Assembly: GCF_006542765.1 (NCBI RefSeq)
Contig: NZ_SKCD01000023.1
Location: 1 to 64,000 of the forward strand
Direction of reading: 5' to 3'
Source: Paenibacillus luteus
Lineage (GTDB): Bacteria; Bacillota; Bacilli; Paenibacillales; Paenibacillaceae
Length of the DNA: 64,000 nt
Shown here piece after piece: positions 46,102 through 55,225 of the stretch (position 1 is the stretch's first letter; every line of letters begins with the position of its first letter). A model generated the notes under the pieces. The model did not search any database and was not told where the DNA came from. It was given only the letters and a program-made list of their open reading frames with translations. A program made the position numbers and the translations under genes.

Positions 46102-47454
46102 TTAAATGCGGACGGATTGGGCAAGGATGATGCCAATCCGTTCAATTCCCCGCTCGATCTCCGTTTCATCGACATTAGTAGCATTTAGCTTCAATAGGTT
46201 CTCCTTTGGAAACGCAGTCAAATAATCACGTTCTATCGACTCGATGAGAATGGCTTCTTCCTTGAGCCGTTGGATGAGCCGTGGCATTGAAACCGTACGG
46301 TCAAGTGTGACATGCGTATGAATAATAGGCTGCTTTGGGCGCTGATAGACCATTAAACCTCTGCTGCGTAATGCCTCATTTGCAAGCGCGTTATCCAAGC
46401 ATGCGGCTCTGGCGCTGTAGCGGCTGCGTATTTTGGAGCGGTGACGGTCAAACATGCCGCTTCGCAAATAAATTTCCAGCGCGGCTTGAGACAGCATGGA
46501 GCTGTCGATATCGCTTTGTTTTTTGTACAAACGGAAGGATGGGGTGAGCAAATCGGGTATGACGGCAATGCCGATCCGCAGACCGGGGAAAATAATTTTG
46601 GAATAGCTTTTTAAATAAATGACATGGGACGAGCCATCGTAAGCGAAGATAGGATCAGCCTTGCTGTCCTGCTCAAAGTCCGCCAGATAGTCATCTTCAA
46701 CGATATATACATCATATTTGTCAGCCAGTTTAGCCAGCTGCTGTTTGTCTTTTTTGGTGAAAGAGCTGCCAAGCGGGTTATGAAACCGGGGCATGGAATA
46801 GTAAAATTTAATATCCTCCGTTCGAAACAGCTGCTCCAGTCGATCGAAATCAATGCCAGTGGAGGTTCGTTTGATGCCAATGACCGGAATCCCCCTCGTC
46901 TCCAAATATTCAATGAACAAATGATAGCCTGGCTGCTCAATCAGAATCTTTTCCTTTCCATTCGGGAAAGGCATAGCGGCCAGTAGTGACAGCGCCTGCT
47001 GGATCCCGGACACCACAAACAGATTCCGTTCGCTCGCAAATACTTGGTAGCCTGCCAGCTGCTTGCAGACGATATCGATCAGGGAGTCCATTCCTTTGAC
47101 GGTGCCGTAAATGAATAAATCCTTCTGGTAAGTGTCGATCGCTTTGTTAATGCAATGCTGGAAGTCCAAATAAGGAAACAGAGCAGGATCTGGGGCAGAG
47201 GCGGCAAAATCGAGGATACCGTTAGGCGCGAAGTCGACAGCATCCGCGCGTTTGACGACATAGTAGCCGCTTTTTGGCATCGCATAAATGAGGTGTCGTT
47301 TCTCAAGCTCGTCCAACGCTTTGATGATGCTGCTCTTGCTGCAGCCAAACTGCGCGGCAAGCGTGCGAATGGAAGGAAGCTTCTGGCCATCCTTATACGG
47401 CTGCACCGATATTAATTGTTCTAGTTCGTTCATTAGCTTTAAATAGACATACAT
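46102..47454 (-). CDS. MocR-type GntR regulator with aminotransferase-like domain
   Basis: Transcription factor of 450 residues. An N-terminal GntR winged helix (about 1-75, with IRTLAAQFGCSKSSIIKALDEL) is joined to a fold-type I aminotransferase domain that keeps the PLP lysine in YLKSYSKIIFPGLRIG. Such proteins sense PLP-linked or amino compounds. AGGAGG at 47462-47467 (minus strand) lies seven bases before the start; a longer frame to 47514 lacks a site. It is divergent from the EamA transporter gene, the usual target of such regulators, and convergent with rocA. Control of the transporter is the more likely role. Confidence 0.9.
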   Translation of the reverse strand: MYVYLKLMNELEQLISVQPYKDGQKLPSIRTLAAQFGCSKSSIIKALDELEKRHLIYAMPKSGYYVVKRADAVDFAPNGILDFAASAPDPALFPYLDFQHCINKAIDTYQKDLFIYGTVKGMDSLIDIVCKQLAGYQVFASERNLFVVSGIQQALSLLAAMPFPNGKEKILIEQPGYHLFIEYLETRGIPVIGIKRTSTGIDFDRLEQLFRTEDIKFYYSMPRFHNPLGSSFTKKDKQQLAKLADKYDVYIVEDDYLADFEQDSKADPIFAYDGSSHVIYLKSYSKIIFPGLRIGIAVIPDLLTPSFRLYKKQSDIDSSMLSQAALEIYLRSGMFDRHRSKIRSRYSARAACLDNALANEALRSRGLMVYQRPKQPIIHTHVTLDRTVSMPRLIQRLKEEAILIESIERDYLTAFPKENLLKLNATNVDETEIERGIERIGIILAQSVRI

Positions 47455-47566
47455 GGGGCAGCCTCCTTCGGTTATCTGTATCGGTACAGATGACTTTTTT
47501 GAACATTGTAGCATGTGGAGCGGGAAGATACGATAGAGCTACAATCGTATGATCAGGAGGCGCATC

Positions 47567-48505
47567 ATGAAAACCGTTAATATTGATTCAAAAGGCAAAC
47601 GTTTGGCCTATTCAGCCATCATCATTTATTCCATTATCGTAGGTCTCTCCTTCTTATTCGGTAAATTGGCTTTAACCGTCGCAAGCCCGCTAGACAGTCT
47701 TGCTCATCGCTTTACAATATCCTTTGCTGCGGCAACGATACCTGTGCTCTTCGGCTGGGTCAAACTAAAGCTAACCTTAAAAGATTTGCTAACGGTTCTT
47801 CCGCTCGCCGTCTTTTATCCGTCGATGTTTTTTGCTTTTCAAGCGTATGGACTGCAATATACGAGTTCCGCGGAAGCAGGCATCATCCATGCGACAGTGC
47901 CGATTTTCACCATGGTTGCAGCAGCCTATTTCTTAAAGGAGCGGACGACCAAACTGCAAAGGCTCTCAACCCTGCTCTCCGTTGCCGGCGTCATCTTCAT
48001 ATTTGTCATGAAAGGAAGCTCAATTGATCTAGCGAATGTCAAAGGAACGCTGCTTATTCTTTTGTCCGCGCTCTCCTTAGCAGGTTATAGCGTAATGGCA
48101 AGAAGGCTTGCTTCGCGCATGAAGGTTATGTCCATGACTTATGTGATGACGGCAATCGGCTTTCTTGTATTTAACCTGATGGCCGTCGGCAGTCATCTGG
48201 CTGAAGGGACGCTTGGTCATTATTTTACACCTTTTGCTCATCCGATATTTTTGATTTCCATTTTGTATCTAGGCGTATTATCCTCACTCGTATCCAGTCT
48301 GCTCAGCAACTACGCTTTGTCGAAGCTGGAGGCGTCTAAAGTTAGCGTGTTTAATCATCTAGCTACGCTCGTTTCGATTATCGGCGGCTTTATCTTTTTG
48401 AATGAACAGTTGGCTTATTATCATTTTGTAGGTGCGGCAGTCATCATAGTGGGCGTATTAGGCGCGAACGCAGCGGGAAGAAAAGGGCGGCGTGCCACCT
48501 CTTGA
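47567..48505 (+). CDS. EamA/DMT-family transporter
   Basis: Inner-membrane protein of 312 residues with ten predicted helices in two EamA repeats (for example LAYSAIIIYSIIVGLSFLFG and LLILLSALSLAGYSVMARR). The family exports or imports small metabolites, often amino acids or their derivatives. CAGGAGG decides ATG 47567. It is divergent from the MocR-type regulator gene, with 112 bases between the starts for shared control. The transported compound is unknown. Confidence 0.9.
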   Translation: MKTVNIDSKGKRLAYSAIIIYSIIVGLSFLFGKLALTVASPLDSLAHRFTISFAAATIPVLFGWVKLKLTLKDLLTVLPLAVFYPSMFFAFQAYGLQYTSSAEAGIIHATVPIFTMVAAAYFLKERTTKLQRLSTLLSVAGVIFIFVMKGSSIDLANVKGTLLILLSALSLAGYSVMARRLASRMKVMSMTYVMTAIGFLVFNLMAVGSHLAEGTLGHYFTPFAHPIFLISILYLGVLSSLVSSLLSNYALSKLEASKVSVFNHLATLVSIIGGFIFLNEQLAYYHFVGAAVIIVGVLGANAAGRKGRRATS

Positions 48506-48677
48506 GCTGCGTCAGAAATAGGGCATGGGTGGCTAAAGTGAACAAGCCAAGATTGGTTATAACTGTTTTTTACGAAGACATCTTCCATCAATTGGGATAT
48601 GCTCAATGGAGAATCATCATCTTCATGATGCAGATACATGCACTTGGAGTCAATGGACAAGGGAGACGTGCGGCGGT

Positions 48678-50162
48678 ATGGCAATCGATTTGGATAAGTG
48701 GATTATAGAAGCGGATATTAGGAGTATGCAGTCTGCTATGGAAGCGGGCGTACTAAGCTCTGAACAGTTGACTAAAACGTATATCGAACGGATTCGGGCT
48801 TATGATAAGGAGCTTCGTTCCGTCATGGAAATTAACCCGGATGCAGTCGCGATTGCAAAAGCATTGGATATAGAACGTTTGGAGCGTGGAAGCAGAGGAC
48901 GAATGCACGGCATTCCTATTTTGTTGAAGGACAATATCGATACCCACGATAAAATGCATACCAGTGCGGGCTCCCTGGCGCTAGCGGATTCCGTGGCATC
49001 CCGTGACTCGTTTGTAGCGGCTCAGTTACGCAAAGCTGGGGCTGTATTGCTTGGCAAAGCAAATATGACGGAGTGGGCTAACTTTATGTCTGGCACGATG
49101 TGGGCGGGGTACAGCTCCAGAGGCGGGCAAGTGCTTAATCCTTATGGGCCCGGAGAGTTGTTTATCGGAGGCTCCAGCTCAGGCTCTGCCGCGGCAACAG
49201 CGGCAAATTTGGCGGCTGCCGCTGTAGGAACGGAAACCTCCGGTTCGATTATAGGCCCGGCTTGCCAAACCTCTTTGGTAGGCATTAAACCAACGATCGG
49301 GCTAGTCAGCCGTACCGGCATTATTCCGATTACGAATAGCCAGGATACCGCGGGGCCTATGGCGCGTTCGGTAGCGGATGCGGCTATCCTGCTTGGTGCG
49401 TTAACGGGTGCGGATGAACATGATCCGGTCACTGTGCCAGGCGCGCAGTATGCCTATCAGGATTACACGCCATTTTTGGATGCTGAATTTATTAAGCAGG
49501 CACGGATTGGCGTTCCGCGTTTTTATTATGGGCATCTGGACGCGGATAGGCTTGCGGTGATTGAAGCGGCCATAACCATGTTGAAGGATGCTGGTGCGTC
49601 AATCATTGATTCGGTGGAGCTTGCGTGTGAGCAGACGAAGTGGGACGGGGATGTGATGCGCTATGAGTTTAAAAAATATGTGAATGACTATTTGGGAGCA
49701 TTGGATGAATCCGTACCCATCCATTCCCTAGCAGAGCTGATAGCCTATAATGAAGCCCACGCGGAAGTTGCTTTGAAGTATGGGCAGGGGACGCTGCTTT
49801 GGGCAGAGGAAACCAGCGGTACGCTGACCGAGCAGGAGTATTTGGACAGCAAAGCCAGAAACCAAGAGCTGGCGGGTAGGTTAGGCATTGATCTTGCCTT
49901 GGAGCAGCATGGTTTGGATGCTTTATTGTTTTTTGGCTGCGATGAAGGCGACGATCTTGCAGCGAGAGCAGGGTATCCGGTTATTACCGTACCGGGCGGC
50001 TTTGCTGACAATGGAATCATTGCGCCGGGCGGCTACTCGACCAAGGGACCGCAGGGAATCACATTCATCGGTCCCGCCTTCAGTGAGCCGACCCTGATCA
50101 AAATCGCGTACGGTTTCGAGCAGGCGACGAGACACCGCGCGGCTCCTGAAGCTTTCTCCTAA
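48678..50162 (+). CDS. Amidase signature-family amidase
   Basis: Hydrolase of about 494 residues using the Ser-cisSer-Lys triad. Lys lies in PILLKDNID, the cis-Ser in GGSSSGSAAA, and the nucleophile Ser in TETSGSIIGPA. The C-terminal half has PVITVPGGFADNG and GITFIGPAFSE. ATG 48678 (MAIDLDKW) fits the family's usual beginning; an in-frame ATG at 48606 adds 24 residues that look unlike the family, and neither site has a strong ribosome sequence. Substrate unknown. Its neighbours give little clue. Confidence 0.88.
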   Translation: MAIDLDKWIIEADIRSMQSAMEAGVLSSEQLTKTYIERIRAYDKELRSVMEINPDAVAIAKALDIERLERGSRGRMHGIPILLKDNIDTHDKMHTSAGSLALADSVASRDSFVAAQLRKAGAVLLGKANMTEWANFMSGTMWAGYSSRGGQVLNPYGPGELFIGGSSSGSAAATAANLAAAAVGTETSGSIIGPACQTSLVGIKPTIGLVSRTGIIPITNSQDTAGPMARSVADAAILLGALTGADEHDPVTVPGAQYAYQDYTPFLDAEFIKQARIGVPRFYYGHLDADRLAVIEAAITMLKDAGASIIDSVELACEQTKWDGDVMRYEFKKYVNDYLGALDESVPIHSLAELIAYNEAHAEVALKYGQGTLLWAEETSGTLTEQEYLDSKARNQELAGRLGIDLALEQHGLDALLFFGCDEGDDLAARAGYPVITVPGGFADNGIIAPGGYSTKGPQGITFIGPAFSEPTLIKIAYGFEQATRHRAAPEAFS

Positions 50163-50214
50163 ATGGTTTAGCAAGGTAATGTCCACATAAGACAAAGTAG
50201 AGTTATCAAAATAA

Positions 50215-50266
50215 AGGCGCAGGCAGCACAGGGGATAACCTCCCCAGCCGCTCTGGCGCCTGTTTT
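50215..50266 (+). terminator. Terminator-like hairpin after the amidase gene
   Basis: AGGCGC (50215-50220) pairs with GCGCCT (50256-50261), with an inner GGGG/CCCC stem, followed by GTTTTC. It may serve both the amidase and the convergent gene. Confidence 0.6.
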
Positions 50267-50279
50267 CATTAGATTCGGT

Positions 50280-50924
50280 TTACAGCCGAATTTTAAATGA
50301 TTTTTTCGTTAATGGATAGAGCCATTTCACGCCGCTAGGCGTGAGGGTATCGGCAATAAGATGGGAGAGGTAGCCGAGCATGGCAACGATGGCTACGCCT
50401 TCCACTTGCAGCTGGTTTTCGAGCCCCCAGCCGATGGCTCCCCAAATCGGTACGGCCCAGATCGTATGGGTCATGCCGCGATGCTTAAGCCACGGTACCC
50501 ATGCGGCAAAAAGGCCGAAGCCAATGAGCCAGTTCATTTGGTAATAATAACCCGCATACATGACGATGCAGCCAACCGTGCTGGCGAGCACGTTTCGGAT
50601 AACACCCTGCTTGGCGACAAGTCCAAGAAGGAAGACAGCAGCTGCAACACCTATATATAAAGGGGAAGGCGATCGATCGGTAAAAAAATAATAACAAATG
50701 ATGCCGGCGAGCAAAATGCCTGACCAAAGGGTGAATTCGCGGATCAGCTTGGATATTTTGCTAAGCTTGCTGCTTAGCATGCTTGGGCCGTCGAGATCGG
50801 CGCTCAGCGCGGAGAAACCGGCAACCGCTATATACAACGCGGCATTTTCTAAGGAAAAGGGGTAATATACAGAGGCCGCTGCCCCTACGGCAGCTCCAAT
50901 GGCGAGATGGGTCTTTCCTGTCAT
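50280..50924 (-). CDS. YdjM/DUF457-like membrane metal-dependent hydrolase
   Basis: Integral membrane protein of 214 residues with about five helices. It opens MTGKTHLAIGAAVG and contains DLDGPSMLSSK, KHRGMTHTIWAVP and LSHLIADTLTPSGVKWLYP, the His/Asp motifs of the LexA-binding/YdjM-type family. In this group the motifs resemble those of metal-dependent phospholipase-like hydrolases, but activity is not well established. AGGAGG precedes the ATG. Transcribed leftwards with the small gene upstream at 51134, possibly as one unit. Confidence 0.88.
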   Translation of the reverse strand: MTGKTHLAIGAAVGAAASVYYPFSLENAALYIAVAGFSALSADLDGPSMLSSKLSKISKLIREFTLWSGILLAGIICYYFFTDRSPSPLYIGVAAAVFLLGLVAKQGVIRNVLASTVGCIVMYAGYYYQMNWLIGFGLFAAWVPWLKHRGMTHTIWAVPIWGAIGWGLENQLQVEGVAIVAMLGYLSHLIADTLTPSGVKWLYPLTKKSFKIRL

Positions 50925-50972
50925 AGTTCCTCCTGTGACTGACGATGCGTAATTGTGAATTATGGCAGTCGA

Positions 50973-51134
50973 TTATAGTTGTTCACGGTTGACCTGCTCG
51001 TTGCGAATCATTTGTTCAAGCTTCTCTACTAGCTGGTCGTGGGACGGGTCTTTTTTTCCGAAGCTGAACAGTCTCTTCCGATTTTGCTTCTTAAGCAATT
51101 GGAGCAGATAAAGCTTTTCTTTCAATGTAAGCAT
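50973..51134 (-). CDS. Small basic protein of 53 residues
   Basis: An open frame encodes MLTLKEKLYLLQLLKKQNRK and ends VNREQL. It is charged, mostly Lys/Leu/Gln, and likely helical, with no cysteine or membrane segment. GGAGG at 51147-51151 lies 12 bases upstream of the ATG. It precedes the YdjM-like gene on the same strand, 48 bases away. I do not recognise it. Its regular amphipathic pattern and ribosome site support a real gene; the function is unknown. Confidence 0.6.
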   Translation of the reverse strand: MLTLKEKLYLLQLLKKQNRKRLFSFGKKDPSHDQLVEKLEQMIRNEQVNREQL

Positions 51135-51484
51135 GTGGGTATAGAACCTCCAGTCTAAGTGCCATGCCGGGCGATGGAATTTCTTAAAATATAGGAAAGT
51201 ATATCATTTCGCCATCCTTTCTCTATATTTCTCGGAATGAAACGCGCTGCGCCGCCAGAGCGGCAACTGTTTTTTTATCATTATAATGGAAAGACAAGAG
51301 GCAAGGAAGGCGAACACGTAAAATTACTTGGGGTGCCGGAGAGCTGCAAGGGTTGAGAATCCGGCTAACGAATCTGTCTGTGTCATGCGTCTGCTGCAAA
51401 GCTGTATCCTTTAATTGCGGCAATGAGCAGCGCTATGAATTACATGTTATAATAGGCTTTAGGACATATAGGGTTGGTGGGATA
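51135..51484. other. Intergenic stretch without a clear gene
   Basis: Divergent control region of the small gene and the metal sensor. A 39-codon frame begins at 51239 but lacks a convincing ribosome site. GTTATAATAGG near 51447 contains a TATAAT that could be the sensor's -10 box, without a good -35. Confidence 0.5.
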
Positions 51485-51853
51485 ATGATGGAAAATCAAA
51501 TGGCCGCAGCATGCGATGATTCTTGCGCAGGCTCGGAGGTCAATATAGAGAATGTACGCAGTAAATTGATTCCGGAGACTACCGCTCTCCAACTAGCTGA
51601 TTTGTTTAAGGCACTAGGTGATCCGACGCGGGTGAAAATGATCCATGCGCTCGTTCAATCGGAGCTGTGCGTTCACGATCTCACGCAAGTGCTCGGAATG
51701 GGCCAATCGGCCGTTTCCCACCAGCTTCGGCTGCTTCGGAACATGCGAATTGTTAAGCGTAGAAAGGTTGGCAAGACCGTCTATTATTCACTTGACGACG
51801 ATCACGTAGAGCAAATTTTTTTACTGACGCTTCAGCATTTGAAGCATGAATAA
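51485..51853 (+). CDS. ArsR/SmtB-family metal sensor, CzrA-like
   Basis: Winged-helix repressor of 122 residues. The recognition helix region reads ELCVHDLTQVLGMGQSAVSHQLRLL. The last helix carries Asp105, His107, His118 and His121 in the spacing D-x-H-(10)-H-x2-H, which is the alpha-5 zinc/cobalt site of CzrA. The cadmium/lead-type alpha-3 Cys motif is replaced by ELCVHDL. An N-terminal CDDSC pair is extra. Zinc or cobalt binding should release it from DNA. A matching operator lies at the cation efflux promoter at 57313, six kilobases away. Tandem ATGs at 51485 and 51488; either could be the start. Confidence 0.9.
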   Translation: MMENQMAAACDDSCAGSEVNIENVRSKLIPETTALQLADLFKALGDPTRVKMIHALVQSELCVHDLTQVLGMGQSAVSHQLRLLRNMRIVKRRKVGKTVYYSLDDDHVEQIFLLTLQHLKHE

Positions 51854-51862
51854 TAATCGGCG

Positions 51863-51906
51863 AAGGCTGCTCAGCAGGGAGATGATCCCTTGGGTGGCCT
51901 TTTTTA
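51863..51906 (+). terminator. Terminator after the metal sensor gene
   Basis: AAGGC with AGGGA (51863-51880) pairs with TCCCT and GGCCT (51886-51900) around the loop GATGA, followed by TTTTTT. Confidence 0.7.
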
Positions 51907-51934
51907 TATGCGACAGGAACGTTATAAAAATCGC

Positions 51935-51962
51935 TTGATTTTTAGTAAAAATAATATATAAT
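51935..51962 (+). promoter_or_regulatory. Promoter of the LacI-type regulator gene
   Basis: TTGATT (51935-51940) and TATAAT (51957-51962) are separated by 16 bases in an AT-rich region, upstream of the gene at 52052. Confidence 0.65.
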
Positions 51963-51976
51963 TTTACTTATCTTGC

Positions 51977-51990
51977 GGAAATCGCTTACA
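51977..51990. promoter_or_regulatory. LacI/cre-type operator candidate
   Basis: GGAAATCGCTTACA matches the catabolite-responsive/LacI-family consensus at most positions around the central CG. It lies just downstream of the expected transcription start, suiting autorepression or CcpA control. Confidence 0.5.
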
Positions 51991-52051
51991 TGATAGCGTA
52001 TGCTTTTGAGCTTTAGATTGATGACAAGTGCATTCAGAAGGGAACGGTACA

Positions 52052-53071
52052 ATGGCCACCATTAAGGATATTGCGCTGAAAGCCAAGGTATCGATTGCAA
52101 CCGTATCGCGGGTGCTGAATTATGATCCGGGCATTTCAGTCGCGGATGAAACTCGTAAACGAATTTTTGAGGTTGCTCAGGAGCTTAACTACAAAACGCT
52201 TCGCCAGCGCAACGGAACTGTCGTCAAAGAGCGTTACAAGGTTGGACTGGTGAACTGGTATTCGGATCAGGAGGAAATGCTCGATCCTTATTATTTGGCG
52301 ATTCGTTTAGGCATTGAACGTGAATGCTTTCAGCGGCAAATTGAGTTGGTCAAATTTTTTGTACATGGGAATACAGGGAACAAAGGATTGCCCTGCGAGT
52401 CTCTGGATGGCATCATTGCCATTGGCCGTTTCGAGAAAGAGGACTTGGATTGCTTTCCCGAAGGCTTTGAAAACATTGTTTTCGTCGATTCGACGCCGGA
52501 TGACAATCGTTTTGATTCCGTTGTGATCGATTTGAGAAAGTCTGTGTTCGAGGTGCTTGATTATCTAGTAGGGCTTGGCCATGCAGCCATTGGTTATATA
52601 GGTGGGCATAATAAAGTAAATGACAAACGAGTAAGAGACGAGCGCGAGCTGGTCTTTATGGAGTGGCTGTCCAAACGGGGCTTGTTTCATGCCGAATATG
52701 TTTTTACGGGCGATCATTTATATTCGGAGGATGGCTACATGCTCATGAAGAAGGCGATTAGTGCTCCACATCGTCCGACTGCGTTTTTTATCGAAAATGA
52801 TTCCATGGCGGTTGGGGCGCTTCGCGCACTTCATGAAGCTAATCTCCGCGTACCGCAAGAGGTATCGATTGTCGGCTTTAACGATATTGCCATTTCTGAA
52901 TTTCTACAGCCGCCGCTGACGACGGTTAAAGTGCATATGGAGCATATGGGCGAGACTGCGGTGGAGCTGCTTGCTGATCGGATGGCACATAAACGTGAAA
53001 TTTCGAAAAAAATCGTGCTGCCGACCCGTTTGCAATTGCGTGCCAGCAGTGCGATGCCTTCGAATGGATAA
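52052..53071 (+). CDS. LacI/GalR-family transcriptional regulator
   Basis: Regulator of 339 residues. The N-terminal helix-turn-helix (ATIKDIALKAKVSIATVSRVLN) and hinge are followed by the periplasmic-binding-like sugar domain, with SLDGIIAIGRF, VVIDLRKSVFEVLDYL and STVKVHMEHMG-like stretches. It resembles galactoside- or raffinose-type regulators of the EbgR/MsmR kind. AGAAGGGA fits ATG 52052. The glpP gene begins 31 bases downstream, so it may be cotranscribed with it, but its effector is probably a sugar rather than glycerol. Targets unknown; the GH42 gene at 59141 is one candidate. Confidence 0.9.
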   Translation: MATIKDIALKAKVSIATVSRVLNYDPGISVADETRKRIFEVAQELNYKTLRQRNGTVVKERYKVGLVNWYSDQEEMLDPYYLAIRLGIERECFQRQIELVKFFVHGNTGNKGLPCESLDGIIAIGRFEKEDLDCFPEGFENIVFVDSTPDDNRFDSVVIDLRKSVFEVLDYLVGLGHAAIGYIGGHNKVNDKRVRDERELVFMEWLSKRGLFHAEYVFTGDHLYSEDGYMLMKKAISAPHRPTAFFIENDSMAVGALRALHEANLRVPQEVSIVGFNDIAISEFLQPPLTTVKVHMEHMGETAVELLADRMAHKREISKKIVLPTRLQLRASSAMPSNG

Positions 53072-53102
53072 AGCTTCGACAAAACTCACGGAGGTGGCCG
53101 GC

Positions 53103-53663
53103 ATGGCGTCGCTATTGAACGGTCAGAGCGTTCTGCCAGCAGTGCATAAGCTTAAGGACGTGGAGGCTGTGCTAGCTTCTCCTTATTCCTATATGGTGCT
53201 GCTTGGCGGGCATTTGGGGCAATTAAAAAATATTGTGGATTTGGTAGGCCAGCATGGCAAAAAGGTACTGCTGCATGCCGATCTCATCGACGGCCTGAAA
53301 AACGACGAATATGCAGCAGAATTTCTGTGCCAGACGATTCGGCCTGCCGGAATCATCTCGACTCGTTCAAGCGTAATCGGACGGACCAAGCAGAATGGAC
53401 TGATTGCCATCCAAAGGCTGTTTCTGATCGATTCGGATGCGCTGGAGCGAAGCTATTCGGTACTGGACAAGATCCGTCCTGATTTTATTGAAGTGCTGCC
53501 AGGGGTCATCCCCGATATTATAAGCGAGGTTAAGCAGCGCAGCGGCATTCCCATTATCGCGGGGGGGCTGATTCGGACCTCGGAGCATGTGAAGCAGGCT
53601 TTGGAAGCAGGCGCTTCGGCAATTACGACATCAAGGAAGGATCTATGGAAGACCGGGAACTAG
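53103..53663 (+). CDS. glpP: Glycerol-3-phosphate-responsive antiterminator
   Basis: Protein of 186 residues in the GlpP family, which binds glycerol-3-phosphate and then lets RNA polymerase pass leader terminators of glycerol genes. Typical stretches are SVLPAVHKLKDVEAVL near the start, VLLHADLIDGL, QRLFLIDSDALE, IEVLPGVIPDII and IIAGGLIRTSEHV. ATG 53103 follows CGGAGGTGG. It lies 30 bases before glpK, and a strong candidate target hairpin precedes glpD at 55226. Confidence 0.94.
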   Translation: MASLLNGQSVLPAVHKLKDVEAVLASPYSYMVLLGGHLGQLKNIVDLVGQHGKKVLLHADLIDGLKNDEYAAEFLCQTIRPAGIISTRSSVIGRTKQNGLIAIQRLFLIDSDALERSYSVLDKIRPDFIEVLPGVIPDIISEVKQRSGIPIIAGGLIRTSEHVKQALEAGASAITTSRKDLWKTGN

Positions 53664-53692
53664 AGCCGGCTTCATAGCAAGGAGGAGACTAA

Positions 53693-55183
53693 TTGGAAAC
53701 GTATATTTTATCTCTTGATCAAGGCACGACAAGCACGCGCGCGCTGCTCGTCGACCGGAGCGGAACGATTGTGGATATGGTAAGGGAGGATCTTCCACTC
53801 CAATACCCGCATGCAGGGTGGGTGGAGGCGGATGCTCTATTTATATGGGAATCAACGAAAAAGGTGATGGCTGAGCTGTTGACTAAAACGGGCATTGCCG
53901 CCGAACAAATTGCAGGAATCGGCATTACGAACCAACGTGAGACTACAGTGGTGTGGGACAAAGCGACAGGCCAGCCGATTTATCCAGCAATTATATGGCA
54001 ATCCCGGCAAACGGCAGGGATTAGTGACGGACTGAAGCAAGCGGGTTACGAACGGGTCTTTCACGAGAAGACAGGTCTGCTCATTGATGCCTATTTTTCC
54101 GGCACGAAGGTGAACTGGCTGCTGGAGCATGTGGAGGGCGCGCGGGCGCGGGCAGAGAATGGTGAGCTTCTGTTTGGTACGATCGATACTTGGCTGATCT
54201 GGAACCTGACCGGCGGAGCCGTGCATGTTACGGATGTGACGAACGCTTCCCGCACCTTGATGTTCAACATCCATGAGCGGAGCTGGGATGATGAGCTGCT
54301 GCACATTCTGAATATTCCTAAAGCGATGCTGCCGGAAGTTCGTTCTTCTTCGGAGGTGTACGGACATTTGGAGGAGAAGCTGTTAGGGCGCAGCATACCG
54401 GTGGCTGGCGCTGCGGGCGACCAGCAAGCGGCGTTGTTCGGTCAAAATGCTTACGAAGAAGGCTGTACCAAAAATACGTACGGGACCGGCTGCTTTATGT
54501 TGATGAATACGGGAACCAAGGCGATTGTGTCAGAGAAAGGGCTGCTTACCACGATTGCATGGGAAGTGGGCGGCAAGCTGGAGTATGCGCTTGAGGGCAG
54601 TGTGTTTGTAGCTGGCGCGGCCATCCAATGGCTTCGCGACGGGCTGGAGCTTATCGAATCTGCTACTGAATCGGAAGCGCTGGCGGAGCAGGTAGAAGGC
54701 ACGGAAGGCGTATATGTAGTTCCCGCTTTTGTTGGACTGGGAACGCCTTATTGGAACAGCGATGTGAGAGGTGCGGTGTTTGGGCTGACCAGAGGCACCT
54801 CGAAGGCTCATTTTGTAAGGGCGGTGCTGGAATCGCTGGCCTACCAGACCAAGGATGTTCTCTCTGTGATGGAGGAAGAATCAGGTCTGCCGCTTCAATC
54901 GCTTTCTGTGGATGGCGGGGCTGTGGCAAACAACCTGCTTATGCAGTTCCAAAGCGATCTGCTGGGCGTTCCGGTTGAGCGGCCGGTGGTTAACGAATCA
55001 ACGGCGCTCGGAGCCGCTTATTTGGCCGGGCTTGCAGTTGGATTTTGGCAAAATCGTGAGGAGCTTGCTAATCTTCGGAAGGTGGATAAGGTGTTTACGC
55101 CTATGATGGAAGATGAACAGCGAGACTCCCTATATAGCGGCTGGCATCGCGCGGTCAAAGCCGCCATGGCTTTTGCGCAATAA
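53693..55183 (+). CDS. glpK: Glycerol kinase
   Basis: FGGY-family kinase of 496 residues that phosphorylates glycerol to glycerol-3-phosphate. The phosphate motif LSLDQGTTSTRALLVD begins the protein; GITNQRETTVVWDKATGQP and GAAGDQQAALFGQ are family signatures; the LSVDGGAVANNLLMQFQ segment is near the end. His of the phosphotransferase control site may be present in the middle region, but I did not assign it. TTG is the start, with GGAGGA seven bases upstream. No glpF (glycerol channel) gene is linked. Confidence 0.97.
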   Translation: METYILSLDQGTTSTRALLVDRSGTIVDMVREDLPLQYPHAGWVEADALFIWESTKKVMAELLTKTGIAAEQIAGIGITNQRETTVVWDKATGQPIYPAIIWQSRQTAGISDGLKQAGYERVFHEKTGLLIDAYFSGTKVNWLLEHVEGARARAENGELLFGTIDTWLIWNLTGGAVHVTDVTNASRTLMFNIHERSWDDELLHILNIPKAMLPEVRSSSEVYGHLEEKLLGRSIPVAGAAGDQQAALFGQNAYEEGCTKNTYGTGCFMLMNTGTKAIVSEKGLLTTIAWEVGGKLEYALEGSVFVAGAAIQWLRDGLELIESATESEALAEQVEGTEGVYVVPAFVGLGTPYWNSDVRGAVFGLTRGTSKAHFVRAVLESLAYQTKDVLSVMEEESGLPLQSLSVDGGAVANNLLMQFQSDLLGVPVERPVVNESTALGAAYLAGLAVGFWQNREELANLRKVDKVFTPMMEDEQRDSLYSGWHRAVKAAMAFAQ

Positions 55184-55225
55184 TTATGGTATACTAATTC
55201 CAAGTTAATAACGGTTGGAGATCAG

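Noticed and set aside
51239..51358. 39-codon frame before the metal sensor gene
   Set aside because: No convincing ribosome site and no recognisable sequence pattern.
52971..53102. Upstream extension of the glpP frame into the LacI gene
   Set aside because: It overlaps the regulator in another frame; the GlpP family begins near ATG 53103, which has a ribosome site.
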